A program made the position numbers and the translations under genes. From contig OZ024916.1 in assembly GCA_964017125.1 (NCBI GenBank), positions 3,042,817-3,106,816 of the forward strand: DNA of 64,000 bases, given 5' to 3'. Every line of letters starts with the position of its first letter. Position 1 is the stretch's first letter. Shown here in pieces: positions 1 to 11,604 of this stretch. The notes under the pieces were generated by a model that had not been told where the DNA came from, searched no databases, and saw only the letters and a program-made list of their open reading frames with translations. The stretch is from Flabesymbios commensalis (Eukaryota > Annelida > Polychaeta > Terebellida > Flabelligeridae).

Positions 1-561
1 CGAAATCGGTTTAAGCAGACCCCACTCTCGTGTCGGTATTTTACGACCGACTGCGTGTGGCTCTGTTATGATAAGACACGCTGATAGGACTGTGATAATT
101 ACCCTGACCACAAACAGATTCCTTTAGATATGGAAATGAGGCACATAAAAAGTGGCACGCATGTTGTTTAAAAAAATTTCTTTATATACAGGTTTAATTG
201 ATAATCTTAGGGTTTAATTATATTGATGCAGTAGCTTTTTTTTATATTTCAGACCAGTTATATCATGCTATTAATTGTTTATGATAAACATAATGATATT
301 CGCGTGATTTATCTATAGGCTTATACGATATAACAAATAAGGTTCGCTTAAGTATCTGGGATTTGAAAATATGATGGTTAGGGAAATGATAATCACGCTG
401 GAAAGAAAGCGGGCGATCCGGATCGTAATCCGGATCACCCCTAGTGTAATCGATTGTTCCATGGATTGAGGCACACCTCTGGTAAAAAAAAATGTTGTAA
501 ATGCTTTCATTACTTTCTAAGTAATACGAGAGATTGACAGACATCCAGAGAGACATAGCCT

Positions 562-594
<33 letters not shown>

Positions 595-952
595 AGCACA
601 ACCAGAAATACATATCTCCCAGGCGGAGGTTAAATATGTGCTCATCCACGTATAATGAAAACGTTTAACGATAATATTATTTATACTTATTAACTAGCTA
701 GCAAACACGAGACGTCGACCCGAGGCTAGTTTAATGTTGTGTATCAGAATTGGGTTAATGTCTTTTTATTTGTGATACCACTCGTTGCTTGGTCACATAA
801 TTATTATGTGTCAAGTGGGATAGCTGATTTTAAACAATAAACACGGTTCTTGTTGAGCAGTGACACAGTTGACATTTTGACACAGGAAACAGTTGACATT
901 TTGTGACACAAGCGATGAAGGATAAACACAAAACACCTGACGTGTACATTTA
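1..952. other. 5' flank without recognised gene
   Basis: No coding region is seen. The stretch holds a 9-bp perfect hairpin (GATCCGGAT at 415-423 and its complement at 428-436), a (CAGA)n run at 563-592, and two short direct repeats containing ACAGTTGACATTTTG near 855-903. Confidence 0.6.
563..592. repeat. (CAGA)n microsatellite
   Basis: About seven uninterrupted CAGA units. Confidence 0.9.
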
Positions 953-1213
953 TTAACCCTTTTCCTGCTGAATTGTTTAAGTTGTATTTTTCGTCATTTA
1001 AAGCTGGAATTGCTAACGCAATTTCCAGCTCCAAATGACGAAAAATATTACTCACTGTTTGTGAAAAATAGACATGTCCAATATTAAATTATTGGATCAA
1101 CTAAGCATGTACCAAAAACTATTTTATCAAATTAACATGATTAGGTGATTTTTTTATTGATTTAAAACATCCTTAACCCCGTATATATATGGGACTAGGA
1201 GGGCAAGGGTTAA
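953..1213 (+). mobile_element. MITE family L, complete copy with TTAA ends
   Basis: The 261-bp element runs from TTAACCCTTTTCCTGC to GGGCAAGGGTTAA, with a TTAA at each edge. Its inner palindrome (about 990-1045) pairs GTCATTTAAAGCTGGAA with TTCCAGCTCCAAATGAC. Related pieces lie at 16560, 52770, 54385 and 58340. It ends about 355 bp before the start codon of the gene, so it could lie in the gene's upstream regulatory DNA. Confidence 0.7.
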
Positions 1214-1425
1214 CTGTGATCCCGATGCAAGTAGGTCCACTTCCGGTATGACTGATCATGATTTCGGAATTAGGCCTATCTTTCTATCTAACATGTCTAA
1301 GGGATGAAATTATTTCCTGGTATAAAAATGTCCACTTTGCATAGACTCTGCTAAAAAGATTGGAATTGACATATCATTTCCTGGCCCTATCTAAATCTGT
1401 CTAATTAGCATCATATCTGACTACA

Positions 1426-1434
1426 TATATATAG
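1426..1434 (+). promoter_or_regulatory. TATA-like stretch upstream of the gene
   Basis: TATATATAG lies about 134 bp before the start codon at 1568. It is the best-placed core promoter candidate for the gene, but AT-rich runs are common here and an untranslated 5' exon further upstream cannot be excluded. Confidence 0.3.
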
Positions 1435-1567
1435 CTACCAGTTACTGATGGAATTCATTGCGCAGTTATTGTTGTCTGTAGCTTCACGTTTTAAAGGACT
1501 TCAACCGTTTAAAAAAAATATAACTTAGAACTTTATGGATGCCTAATAATGCCGGCTTATAGTCACC

Positions 1568-2761
1568 ATGTCATCGGAATTGAACGACAGTTTATATCCA
1601 TCCATATTTAGTCTATCGAGTATATATGTAGATGACATTCAATACTTTGACTCAAACCGGCTAATTGAACAGATCAAAAAGAAACAAAGTGAGGATGAAC
1701 AAATAAAGTTTCGTCAAAGTAATTTCAAAAGAGAAATTGAACAATATCAAGATGGAATGTACATGTATAACGACAGAGCGTACATTACGTTTAGGTCGCT
1801 TCTACGCTATTCTTATCGCCATTGTGATGAATATGTTTATTGTGATACAATTTGCAAAGAAGTTGAGAAATCAATCCAAGGACCTGGCTCGTCATCAGTA
1901 AGTGTTCCCGATGAAGAAACGTTATGGAATTTATACCGAAACATTGCGTCATGCGAATTGTCTTTTAGTTTTAAAGACAGTGATCTGTATGACAGTAAAT
2001 GTGCAGTCGCAGAATGTGGTTCAGTAAATATATACAGCAATTATTCAAAATCACCATATACAGACGAGCAGTGGAAGAAAATAAAATTGTTTGAAGGGCA
2101 ATTTGCGATATTTAAGAGGAATTCGAAATACTCTACTCAAGCTACAACTAAAGAAAAATGGGAATACTTCAATCTCTGCAAAGCTGCAGCTGAAGTAGGT
2201 AACTTGATTCATCCTCTGTGTTGTTTATCAATAGTTCGAAACGCTGGTAGAAAAACTGCAGCACATGCCCTAAATTCAATATTGCTACATGTCGGTGGTA
2301 AAATACACAGACCTGAAATAATTGAGAGACATGTTAAACAATGTCTAGAAAATCACTTGAAGCTGAAAGGCGCTATATGTGCCGCGATATCCTGCCCAGA
2401 ACATTGTCAAGATAAAGATGGTGTCATCATATTCACTGAATGCAGAAACGATATCGCATTTGCATTATTGGATGACATTTCTGCTCTATTACGGGCTGAC
2501 CTAACTGAACACCATGGCCTGCCCATATGCAAAGTGATATTTGTCCAAAATGGTTCAATCGTTTTAAACAATTCAGTCGTTCAAAGATTCCAAACAAGAG
2601 ATTTGTTTTATGGGAATAAACTTGAGGAGGAAGTCATCCATGTTTCGTCTGATCAGACACCTGTCCAACCTGAACGTGATGACGTTTGCAAGCACTGTGA
2701 CACCTGCTTCAGTGAACACCGGGATCACATTGACACTTCATTGGGTATTTCTACCTTCAAG
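1568..2761 (+). CDS. Exon 1 of the nuclease-family gene (residues 1-398)
   Basis: The exon is 398 whole codons and ends CAAG before GTAAGA, a strong donor. If intron 1 were retained, translation would end at 2806 and give a 412-residue protein. Residues 243-253 (GGKIHRPEIIE) and 333-347 (LNNSVVQRFQTRDLF) resemble, from memory, the HP.DIE and INS..(KQR)..LRD.F segments at the C-terminus of DIP2 proteins. C374, C377, C380, H384 and H387 could form a small metal site. Residues 1-240 show no domain I recognise. Confidence 0.8.
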
Positions 2762-5700
2762 GTAAGATTTGTTTTGTATTACGCATATTTTATATTTGCA
2801 TTGTAATCTTACACTATCATTACGATGTATCAAATATTGACAAATTATATCACATAACGGAGTTATATAATCCCCACACAATTAGTTAACTCTGGTGGAC
2901 CCAGAGCATGTAGGGTGTTGGGAGGGGTGGTGAAATTCTAACCCAAAACATTGTCTCATATGGCTTTGGGAGGAAATAACCATATAGATGGTTAACAAAT
3001 CCAGCCATTATACATTTTGCAACGGAATGATTTCACAATTCATACAAACATTCAAACCATTCGGCAATTTTTTGTTGTTTAAGGTCATAGGTCAACGTCT
3101 AATATTAAAAAAAAAATCATTGTTCACGCGATTACTTGAAAAATATTCATTGGATCTTTCAAATTTTCACGGGAAGTTACCCATGAGAATGGAGATGACC
3201 TTGATAGATTTTCAGCTTTCCGCCGATAATCAAAATGGCCGCCACTTGACAACTAATTTGTTTTCAACTAATTTTTTTTCAGACTTCCCTTGAAACCTGG
3301 TATATATAGGTTTTGCGAGTCTATTAGCTAGCATTGTCCGTTTTCTTGTGAGACCGACGACGAGGCTACGGCGGCCATTTTGGTTGTATCAATTTTGATA
3401 AAATATCTTTAGTGTCAGTTAAATGCCTTGAAACATGGCATCTATAGGTTTTCGGGGTCTGTGAGTCTATTGGCATTGTCTGTTTTCATGTGCGATCCAA
3501 ACCTAGGCTATAGCAGCCATCTTGATTTTTCTCCTAACAAAAGTTATACACGTCAATTTCGCAATATTGATAATTCTATAATAATGATAAATGTATAATT
3601 TTATAAATAATGTTTTCTTCTCGCTTGCGACATGTAATATAACAGGCTGATTTTATTATATTTTTCCCAACTCTATTTTGTGGTGTTTGAAAACGCAAAC
3701 CTCAATTATCAGCTTTTAAACATTTCCACCATGCATTTCAAATCTTTTTTCATGTCACTTATATTTATTTAAATAAATTCAGTGTTCGAAATAAGGCATT
3801 TCCGGTTGTCCGAAACAAATAAAATTTGTGGCGGACAATCAATAGTTACCATGAGGTTGTCCGAGCGGACAACCAACTTTTGAGAAGGATATTTTCACAT
3901 CACATTATTATTTAAAGGCATTTATTAGTGAAGTGGCTGTCAGGGTTGAAAATTTGTATTACAGTGGTGAGCTTCCACTTGTTGGTTAACTAATGTTTTC
4001 AGAAAATTGTGGGAACAGGCTGGGTCGTAGCTATATATTATTTGCGGACAATCTGAAATTTTAGCGGACAACCTGAAAATCTGACCTGATTGTCCGATGG
4101 ACAACCTCATGTTTAACCCTTATTTCGAACGCTTGAATAAACGATACATATTTTTGTTGTAGCGTTGATTTATTTGTAGCGTTAGTTTAATCATGATGTA
4201 AAGTATTTGAGGAATATTTATGTCAAATGAAAGTAACTTTCAGATGTTATTGTATTGGCCTACTATATAGGCCTCGAGTGCGTTGTCAAATTGCGACGGG
4301 AATCAATCTCAAAAACGTGCTCTCCACAACTGCTTAATTTATTGTCTCAATTGCAATTCTTAAAATGATGCAGCTCACATGGGTATATATTTATTTTCAG
4401 GTCAGGGATGAATGGTGTTCTCAAGTACCGCTCCCCATACAAATTCTATTGGAAAAAATGTTCATTAATAGAGAAAGTGTACGTCAGGCTGGTGATACAA
4501 CTCTACGATTCCTAGATAACAAAATTACCCGACTTTACTCTTTATATGACACAGGTCTGAACACCATCAACAGAAATTACAGCGGATTAATTCAAGACAT
4601 GAACAGTGATGAATTGGCTATTAATCATAACAGTTTGACTACTGTGTTTTCACTCTCGTCTAATTTTGGTGCCAGTCTTTCACGTAGGACAGCTGAAAGG
4701 CGTTTGGTTGAGCAAGCTGACCCAGATTTATGTTATTATAACACCTACATCAAAAAGTATCCAATGATATACATGACATCTCTGTCTAGAACAGATACTA
4801 AACAGATGGTCAGCATGCGTGATTGTCACATAATTCTATTTCTAGATAATCTTGTTCGGCTTTCTACACGTGTTGATCCACTTCCTGGTCAAAACACAAC
4901 TTCCCAGCTGTGTACATTACCTATCACTGTCAAAGGCTTACCGAGAGATAGTGCAGTGTCGAATAGCTGGCATTCAGACATATGCGACGGGACAAGAAAT
5001 TGTTGCTGCAAAGACAGAAACTTATTGGAGAAGAAAGACCTCGAAGAATCACTTATGATTCTGAAGGGAAATGAACAAGAACAATGGGATCAATTCAACT
5101 ATGAGTCAGTTTGGGGAGCATGCAGCCTTTTAGTCAAGTTAAAGCCACACTTGTGTGATCTGCTAGATGCAGCAATAACCAGTGAACCAGATGTACAACC
5201 AGGTCCCTCTGGCATACAGCATGATTATACAGGACCTGATCATTCAGATAATGAAGAAGCTGACACCGTTGGAGATCTGAACGACACTCTGCACAGTCTA
5301 CGTTTAGACGAAGAATGTGATGATGACACAAATGAATGCAGTCTGCTTTTAGGTACGAACATTGAAACAGACAATTCGATTTCCAGCTCAAGCTTCATTA
5401 AGTACGATACACCAGCTCTTCTATGTCGACACCCCCCTCCAGAAACAGGTCGTGATGATGACATTGAAAAACTCAAGGAAATTTTAGACAAAGTGCTTAT
5501 CCAGCTTGGACATAATCAATATCCCAACAACAAGGACAGAATTATTTTTGCACCTGATCAGAAAATTGCTAAAAATTTGATCAAATTAATCAGGACGAAA
5601 TCCTGCTATATGTCATTCCTACCAGAATTCCCAGTGCTTCATTTGAGAAAATCCAAAATCGGAAATCTACTCCGAAGCTATAAGTCAGTCGGGATAATTA

Positions 5701-8700
5701 CTTTGCTAAGCTACATGAGAGATGAAGAACACGAAAAAGATTTAAATAAACTGGTTTCTCTTCATAACATTGATCAAGCAACCAAGTGTATTTTACGCTT
5801 GACACTTGCACTTCACTTGGCTTGTATGATTGCATTTATCAGTAGCTTATCAGAAAATGATGCTCATTTGTTCATGGATAATAACTCATCTGAATCATGG
5901 CAGAATATGGGAGGAAAGTGGAACGATAAGTACCATGAATTTGTGACGGGAGGCATATCGAAGAATGCTACATTTGCACTCCATCATGAAATGATGTCTC
6001 ACGCTGATGAGATCATTGCTATTTCTGTTGCAGAACGTGTCGGTGGAGCAGATGGTTATGCTCTTTTGTTGGCAGCGGTTAAAAAGTCTTTGCCCTTCTC
6101 TTTTTTGAATGCTTCAACAGGTTATGCACAGTTCTGTGCTGATTTACTTCACGAACACTACCAAGCAGGCAAATTTCACCAACACTTGAAAATGACTGTC
6201 TTTACAACTGCCCACAAGAAAAGCAGCAAGAATTTTGGATTAGACACGCAGCGTGAAATTGATCATCGTGATGCTTTAAAAGCTTTCCATCCTGGTTCTA
6301 CCCTTGATACAATTGTACCGAGAATGTCTGTGGTTGATCACTTGTCTGAAATTCACGAAGTACGTGCTTCATTAAGCCGCCCAACTGAGGCATCAACCAA
6401 AATATTAAATAAGAAGGAAGAAGACGTCTATTTCCATGTTGGTAAGGCTTTAACCAATGCTGATGTGATGTATGTAGCTCGTGGGACAAGGGTTATCACA
6501 AGGAGGAAGGCTTTCTCAACACATAGTGATGAACATCCTAATAATGTTTATTCTAAAGATCGTATCATACTTCCACAATCTGTCCTCGATATTAAAACAA
6601 CTGACATAGGACATTACCTCATAAAACGATATGCTACTAAAGCAGGATATTTTAATTTGAATATTGATGATTTACCCGATAAAGACAACATAAATGGGCC
6701 AAAAGCACTTGTTAATAAGGCTGTGAAAAGCAAAGGAGTTACTATCAATAGGGTGACACAGGCACAGCTAAAACTAATAACATCTGATTTTGATAAAGAA
6801 GAAAAGAAAAGACTGGACCTAGTTAAGAGACAGATGAAACGGACTGACTGTATGTCATCAAAAATGAATGCGTGTCAGGCAATCATGAAACCAGACAGCA
6901 GCAAATCGGCGACAAATAAATCGACAGGAATTAAAAAGGGACTAGCCAGAGTATTGTTGTCATGCAATAATGACAATGGACCAGTGACAAATGATACATG
7001 GACAGAGTTTGAAAAGGGAGGTTTAATTTTGTTGGACCAGGTGAAATTTCCAGATGTTCTGAGACTCTGTGCATCTGTGTGCACTTCCGAATTTGCTGGA
7101 GTGAAGTTTAAAGGAAAAAATATTTCCACTGGAACTGCATATGTTAAATTTGTTGATAAATGTATTATAACACCAATACTTACAAACCTCCCAAAAGTGA
7201 GACATCTAATAATATGCGAGGAAAAGTACTCATTCACACCAGATGATTTCAAAGCAGCCACACGTAAAAGTCGCGCTAAGACACACCAAGAATCACTGGC
7301 TCACTTGCAAGAAGAGCATGATATATTAAGTGATGGGAAATATAGCCAAGTTGCTATTCGTGGGTCCCTAAGAGGTAAAAAATTAGTTTCCAACTTTCTT
7401 GCGTCTCATGTTACAGAACTTAATATCAGGCGCGATATATGTATCGATGTCGATAGTGAATTAGCCATGTCTGTTTGTGAATGTGCTGATCGAGAAACAT
7501 GTAAGTGCTTACGACATGCAATTCCTATCAGAACCAAATTCTCGTCTAAAGGATTTGTTGAGCAAAGTTTTCTTGGACACATTCACCAGCGTAAGGGTGA
7601 GGCAGAGATGTCACAAGCTGATTGGCTAGTTGAGCTCAAAGATGAGATGGTTGACGGGGAATGTGCAATTTCACTAGTTACATCAGGTGATATTGATGCT
7701 GTTCCCATACATCTAGTAGCTGTTTCACGTCATTGGCCAAGAAAAAATGATGGCAGTTTTATTTGGCCTCTCTATATAGTACTCCAGAAATCAAATGGAA
7801 GGATGGATATATTTCAAATAACTTTAATCATCCAGCTTCTTGAGGCAAAGTGGAAGGACAATTTAATTGCTCTAAAAATTGCGATTGGGTTGTGTATGGG
7901 TGGAAACGACTTTTTGCCTCGTTATTTTGGCTACAATCACGAGAAATTGATCAAATTGATGCTGTCGCCAAATATTTTAGAGAATATATTCAACGTTGAC
8001 CAAACAAGCTCTCTTACATCTGACATGCCTATACACATGATACAGATCTGCAATGAAACATTCCTCGAGCTAATGAAAACTCTGTATTGCCCTTCACCTC
8101 TACAATCCAGAAATTTGACTTTTGATGAGGTCAGGCAAATATCAGTAAAACGACCCGACACTAATAAAAAAGACATTGATGCCATAAAACACCCACAAAC
8201 ATGGCTACCACCGAAGTCCGCCTTATTAAAAATTGCCTGTTTAATCAACAGTCAAATTCAGTATTTACTCACATTATGTCAACACGATGCTAGCCTGCCA
8301 AATTTTCTGGAAAATGGTGGGTTGCAGAAAATTAATGGCATCATACAATACGACTTAGGACCTGATTGTCATGTAACTTCCCCCAATGAGCTACTTGTTC
8401 TAGAAGAGCAACAGCTATTCACAAGAATTGGTGATGTTCAGAAATCAACAACCCACAAGAAACGTCAAATTGATGTCACTCCACGGCGCCTCCCCCCAAT
8501 GAAGAAGAGGCCAATTCACTCCACACCCAGGTATATAAATACATTGTGATTAAAACAACTTAAATTTGGGTGACAAGTAAATTATAAAGAATAATCATGT
8601 CTTTTTTATATATTGTAATTTTTTTCATCAAGCGAACAAAATGACTCAAATTACTATTGGACATTTTTAAAGATAATTTGGGAAAAACATGCATGGTTTA

Positions 8701-8968
8701 AAAATATAATTTGTAATGTAAATACATCAAATGTAAAGTGCAAGTGATTATAAACTCCTTCCTAGAAACATTTGTAAAATGATTAATTACACAGTTGTTT
8801 TCTTATACTTATAGGAAGCTTGCAATGGACAATTGTGCTGTGGGAGAAGTCTCGGATCTCCATATGGAAGACGAAACAGACATATCTCTGATACCACTGG
8901 ATAGTGACTTTTTAGAGAATAGTGATGAGGATAATAGTGCCGATAAAGACACCTGTCTCGAGGATTGA
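1568..8968 (+). CDS. Three-exon gene for a 1,825-aa PIN/FEN-like nuclease family protein (uncharacterised)
   Basis: Exons 1568-2761, 4401-8530 and 8815-8968 join in frame (phases 0 and 2) through GT-AG introns and give 1,825 residues with no interruption. The start is the first ATG after an in-frame TAA at 1547, in a good context (CACCATG). In order I see an N-terminal region of unknown fold, a DIP2/acyl-AMP-ligase-like stretch (about 243-360), a Cys/His cluster (374-387), a middle region with LDN...GQNTTSQLCTLPIT (546-574) and a CCC cluster (599-601), an acidic low-complexity stretch, and a region from about 1270 to 1600 that aligns with PIN/FEN1-like nucleases (EAE 1465-1467, DID 1495-1497, GGND 1565-1568). 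A basic segment (1750-1775) looks like a nuclear signal. The overall plan resembles a large family of unnamed proteins that is multi-copy in cnidarians, molluscs and fish. Nuclease activity is inferred. Whether it is a host gene or part of a mobile element is open; I saw no terminal repeats flanking it. Confidence 0.8.
3288..3526. repeat. Two diverged direct repeats of about 100 bp in intron 1
   Basis: Both copies run from CTTGAAACxTGG through TATAGGTTTT, GTCTATT and GCATTGTC to a GCGGCCATTTTGG-like end. Similar 'ATGGCCGCC' blocks are repeated inside the large inverted-repeat element at 38.2-42.4 kb, so the pair may be a relic of the same family. Confidence 0.55.
3780..4135. mobile_element. 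hAT-like MITE in intron 1
   Basis: The ends are CAGTGTTCGAAATAAGG and CCTTATTTCGAACGCTTG, imperfect inverted repeats. The flanks AATAAATT and AATAAACG fit a decayed 8-bp target duplication, as hAT elements make. Inside are several GTTGTCCG / CGGACAAC inverted pairs. No transposase is present. Confidence 0.6.
4401..8530 (+). CDS. Exon 2 of the nuclease-family gene (residues 399-1774)
   Basis: This 4.1-kb exon carries most of the protein. The segment at 968-1030 (NASTGYAQFCADLLHEH...) and the region from about 1270 onward follow the order of the unnamed PIN/FEN-like family: a DxxxxP-type block (CEEKYSFTPDDFK, 1337-1349), an EAD-like EAE (1465-1467), TVDTD-like SGDID (1493-1497), then GGNDFLPRYFG (1565-1575). 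The first catalytic Asp usual in FEN-like enzymes is not obvious; its expected position reads VLRLCAS. A Cys cluster CECADRETCKC sits at 1424-1434. An ATG at 4365 lies in the same open frame but belongs to intron 1. The donor is CCCAG before GTATAT. Confidence 0.85.
8531..8814 (+). other. Intron 2 (284 bp)
   Basis: GTATAT donor and TTATACTTATAG acceptor. AT-rich, with no recognised element. Confidence 0.7.
8815..8968 (+). CDS. Exon 3 of the nuclease-family gene (C-terminal acidic tail)
   Basis: The split codon AG/G gives Arg1775, then 50 residues rich in Asp and Glu ending TCLED before TGA at 8966. The acidic tail follows directly on the basic segment in exon 2. A protein ending at 8549 would result if intron 2 were retained. 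Confidence 0.7.
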
Positions 8969-8998
8969 TCATCACAGCTCTGATCATGTGCATATGTG

Positions 8999-9004
8999 AA
9001 TAAA
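8999..9004 (+). terminator. AATAAA polyadenylation signal
   Basis: It lies 31 bases after the stop codon of the three-exon gene and is the nearest canonical signal. Further AATAAA-like runs occur near 9275. Confidence 0.5.
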
Positions 9005-9500
9005 ATGCACACTCGAACAATTACGTACATAACTATCACGCTCACTTACATGTAATTCTCTTTTTTAAATGTCGGACAATTCTTTCACCGTTGCATAATA
9101 TCAATGCTCAACATTATTACAATGACATGTAAGTTGAAGGTACATGTCCATGGAATATATATGTTAATTCCGCACTCACCGAGCAATGTACCCCTCAATG
9201 GGAATGGACATACTAAGCTTCTTATACTACGTGAAATATATCAAATGCATGTCCAGAAGTCTGCATATTAATAAAATAAACCAATTGTTTTTTTAATAAA
9301 TTTTATCATGTTTATTACCTGTCGATAATAAATGATGCTGTTTTTATCCATTCTTAAAATGAGTCGAATCTTAATTATTATACATCAACATATTGACACT
9401 GTGCTTTTTGTAGCTGTGCGTTATCTATCATATGAGTAACATTTATTTAAGTTAATGTTATATAAAACAACTGACACGTGATAAAAAATAGTTGAGTATC
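9005..9500. other. AT-rich flank, nothing recognised
   Basis: Probably distal 3' flank of the gene. No repeat family or reading frame of note. Confidence 0.5.
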
Positions 9501-9743
9501 GTATCTCAACTCCTTCATTTTGTTCATATTTATAGCTTTATTTTTAAATTTCATGATATTGCAGGCTGAAAAATCACCTTTTTTAAAATTGATTTTAAAG
9601 GAAAGTACCAAGTTCATTGAGTTTATGTATCTCAATTGCTTTATTCCATTTTTTCACATTTATCGCTGAATTATGTATCATTTTAATGATATTCCGCAGA
9701 TTCGAATCGATCTTTTTTAATGTCTATTTTAAAGAATAGTACC
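9501..9743. repeat. Two-unit direct repeat of about 115 bp
   Basis: Each unit starts GTATCTCAA and ends in AGTACC, with TTATxGCT, TTCATGATATT-like and TTTTAAAG blocks in the same order. The units are well diverged. Confidence 0.6.
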
Positions 9744-10364
9744 TAACCCCAATGATGATGATATATATCTATATAGAGAGAGAGCTGGGCACACCAGATA
9801 TTTATTTTCATGTGGTCTGGCGATACTGCCTAATTATCACTTATCTCCCGTCTTGTCCCGACCCCTGCTGTTTTATGGCCATTCAGTAACCGCAGTGCGA
9901 TGCTGGCTAGATCCCGACTCAAATTGAGTCGTCGACCGTGTCTGGGCCATGGACTGTATATAAATCATTTCATCGCAATTAAAAAACAAGTTTTGTTTGT
10001 TATATATGTGTAGTGAAAAACACATTCCCTCTATGTTTTATTTTGATAGATGCCACCGGATTATAACGTAAGACCTGTGTGCATACATACAAGGTAACAA
10101 TTGATTCGAATTAGCGGTTCCCGTTCACAAGAGCTTAAATAATGATATAATTGATTATTTTATTACATATCTAGCAAATCACTGAAATCTTTCTATCTCG
10201 TAGCTGAGTGGTATACATTGGTATGTGCCCACTTAAAAAGTGATTCGGACTGGCAGGTTGCCGCATTCACAAAACTAAAATAATAAGCAAAAAAGGCCGC
10301 AATTTTTTTTTAATCAATCACTGCGACCAAACCCTTTTCACTTCGCGACCAGGTAGGTAATTAC
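9744..10364. other. Unannotated stretch
   Basis: It holds a short (GA)n run near 9777 and no recognised gene or element up to the MITE at 10365. Confidence 0.5.
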
Positions 10365-10544
10365 TACCCAGCAGGGCAGGGCTGCCTAACTCGTTCACTT
10401 CGCCGCAGGCCCGGTAACACTGACCACCATTTTATTTACACTGCAAGCTGTGCAAAATGACACTCCTACAGGAAAACTGGGATGCCATGACATTCAAACG
10501 AACATTTCGTCACTGTGTAAGAGCCTTGCGATGTCATCAGGGTA
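10365..10544 (+). mobile_element. Mutator-like MITE family H, internally shortened copy
   Basis: It runs from TACCCAGCAGGGC to GATGTCATCAGGGTA. The flanks GGTAATTAC and GGTAAATAT match at 7 of 9 positions, fitting an aged 9-bp target duplication. It is shorter than the 264-265-bp copies at 14384 and 33917. Confidence 0.6.
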
Positions 10545-10560
10545 GGTAAATATGTATACA

Positions 10561-10840
10561 TCAAAAGTCGATCCCCGCAATGAAAGGGTTAAATGTGATA
10601 CTTATGGTTTTTAAAAGGTTCTTCAACTAGAAACCGCGTAAATGTCTTAGTTAGCTCTTTCTGCTTCATTTGAATACCTATGTTATGGGTGTACGGCTTT
10701 TACTAATACTTAAACCTTTTCAAACTTCAAAAGTTGATTCCCGAACTGAAAGGGTTTAATACAATATTTACAGCCTGAAAGGTTATTCAATTTGAAACGC
10801 TAGCTCTTCCTCCTCCATTTCAATACCTATCTTATGCTGC
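10561..10840 (+). mobile_element. Tandem fragments of MITE family A
   Basis: At least three degraded family A ends follow each other, recognisable by AAATGTCTTAGTTAGCTC, CCTATGTTATGGG and GAAAGGGTTTAA blocks. The last copy appears split by the repeat at 10840-11165 and resumes at 11173-11227. Confidence 0.6.
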
Positions 10841-11165
10841 TGTCATATATGATTTGTGGATCATACATAGTTTTATCTCTGGTTTTGGTGCGGGAAACAA
10901 AATGATAGACCTCCTATATTCACATATTGGCCTTGCTTAAGTAGTAATAAATTATATGTTATTTTATCGCAATATCCAGTGTTTTACTATGGCAATGCCT
11001 TTTAATATGATTTTAATTCTGTATGTGATATCATGTAAATTGTCGTGTGATTTTAGCAGATTACCCATCTTGTATATACATGTACACATATTCTATCATT
11101 TTTATAACAAATAACTCAGTAATGACTTTTCTCTATGTCAATAAATATCTATCTATCATGTTATA
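10840..11165 (+). mobile_element. Dispersed repeat family Q inside a family A copy
   Basis: A block of about 320 bp with TTTTATCTCTGGTTTTGG and TTAGCAGATTACCCATCTTG recurs inverted at 45370-45665 and in part at 16398-16555. Family A sequence continues on both sides, so Q inserted later. Exact ends are uncertain. Confidence 0.5.
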
Positions 11166-11172
11166 TGTCTAC

Positions 11173-11404
11173 AAATGTTATAAATAATTTACCCTATTCA
11201 AAAGTGGATGCCCGGACTGAAAGGGTTAAATATGATATTCAGGGCTTAAAGTGTGTGCTCAGTAATGTGTGAGTAACATGATGAATGGGGGATTACTCGG
11301 CTGCTGGGTTTGTCAGGTGTGCTCAAGGGGGTCAGGTCACGGCTAGGGTCAACCAGTCCGACACCCCGCAGGCAGGGTACCCTGTCCACCCCTACACCCA
11401 AAAT
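11173..11404. other. Family A 3' end, then unannotated GC-richer stretch
   Basis: 11173-11227 completes a family A copy (GAAAGGGTTAA). From 11230 to 11404 I see no element. Confidence 0.45.
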
Positions 11405-11500
11405 CTACGTTAGAATTGTAGATTGTGGTCAGTTGAAGTTGCGTCTCGCTACCGCGATCCACAACTTCAACTGACTACAAACTACTCAGATTTGTGACAT
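11405..11500 (+). mobile_element. MITE family B, hairpin only
   Basis: Arms GTCAGTTGAAGTTG and CAACTTCAACTGAC flank the typical tip TCTCGCTACCGCGATCC. The rest of the element is lost. Confidence 0.65.
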
Positions 11501-11604
11501 TCAGTCATATTGTATATCAGTTTCAGAGATTTTAGAAACAAACTGGGGACACAAGTGGCATCAAAAACCCAAATAAGTGTCAATAGAATCACTCATTCGC
11601 AAAG

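Larger units (their letters stand above)
2762..4400 (+). other. Intron 1 (1,639 bp)
   Basis: It begins GTAAGA and ends TTATTTTCAG. It holds two diverged direct copies of an AAATGGCCGCC-type repeat (about 3288-3384 and 3426-3526) and a hAT-like MITE (3780-4135). No coding exon is seen within it. Confidence 0.75.

Noticed and set aside
4365-8549. A separate 1,394-residue gene starting at the ATG at 4365
   Set aside because: A good acceptor (TTATTTTCAG) follows 36 bases later, and exon 1 joins it in frame, so the ATG lies in intron 1. The open frame past 8530 is intron 2.
1568-8968. Terminal inverted repeats that would make the nuclease gene a DNA transposon
   Set aside because: I compared the flanks by eye and found only local MITEs (953-1213 and none downstream), so a transposon claim is not supported here.
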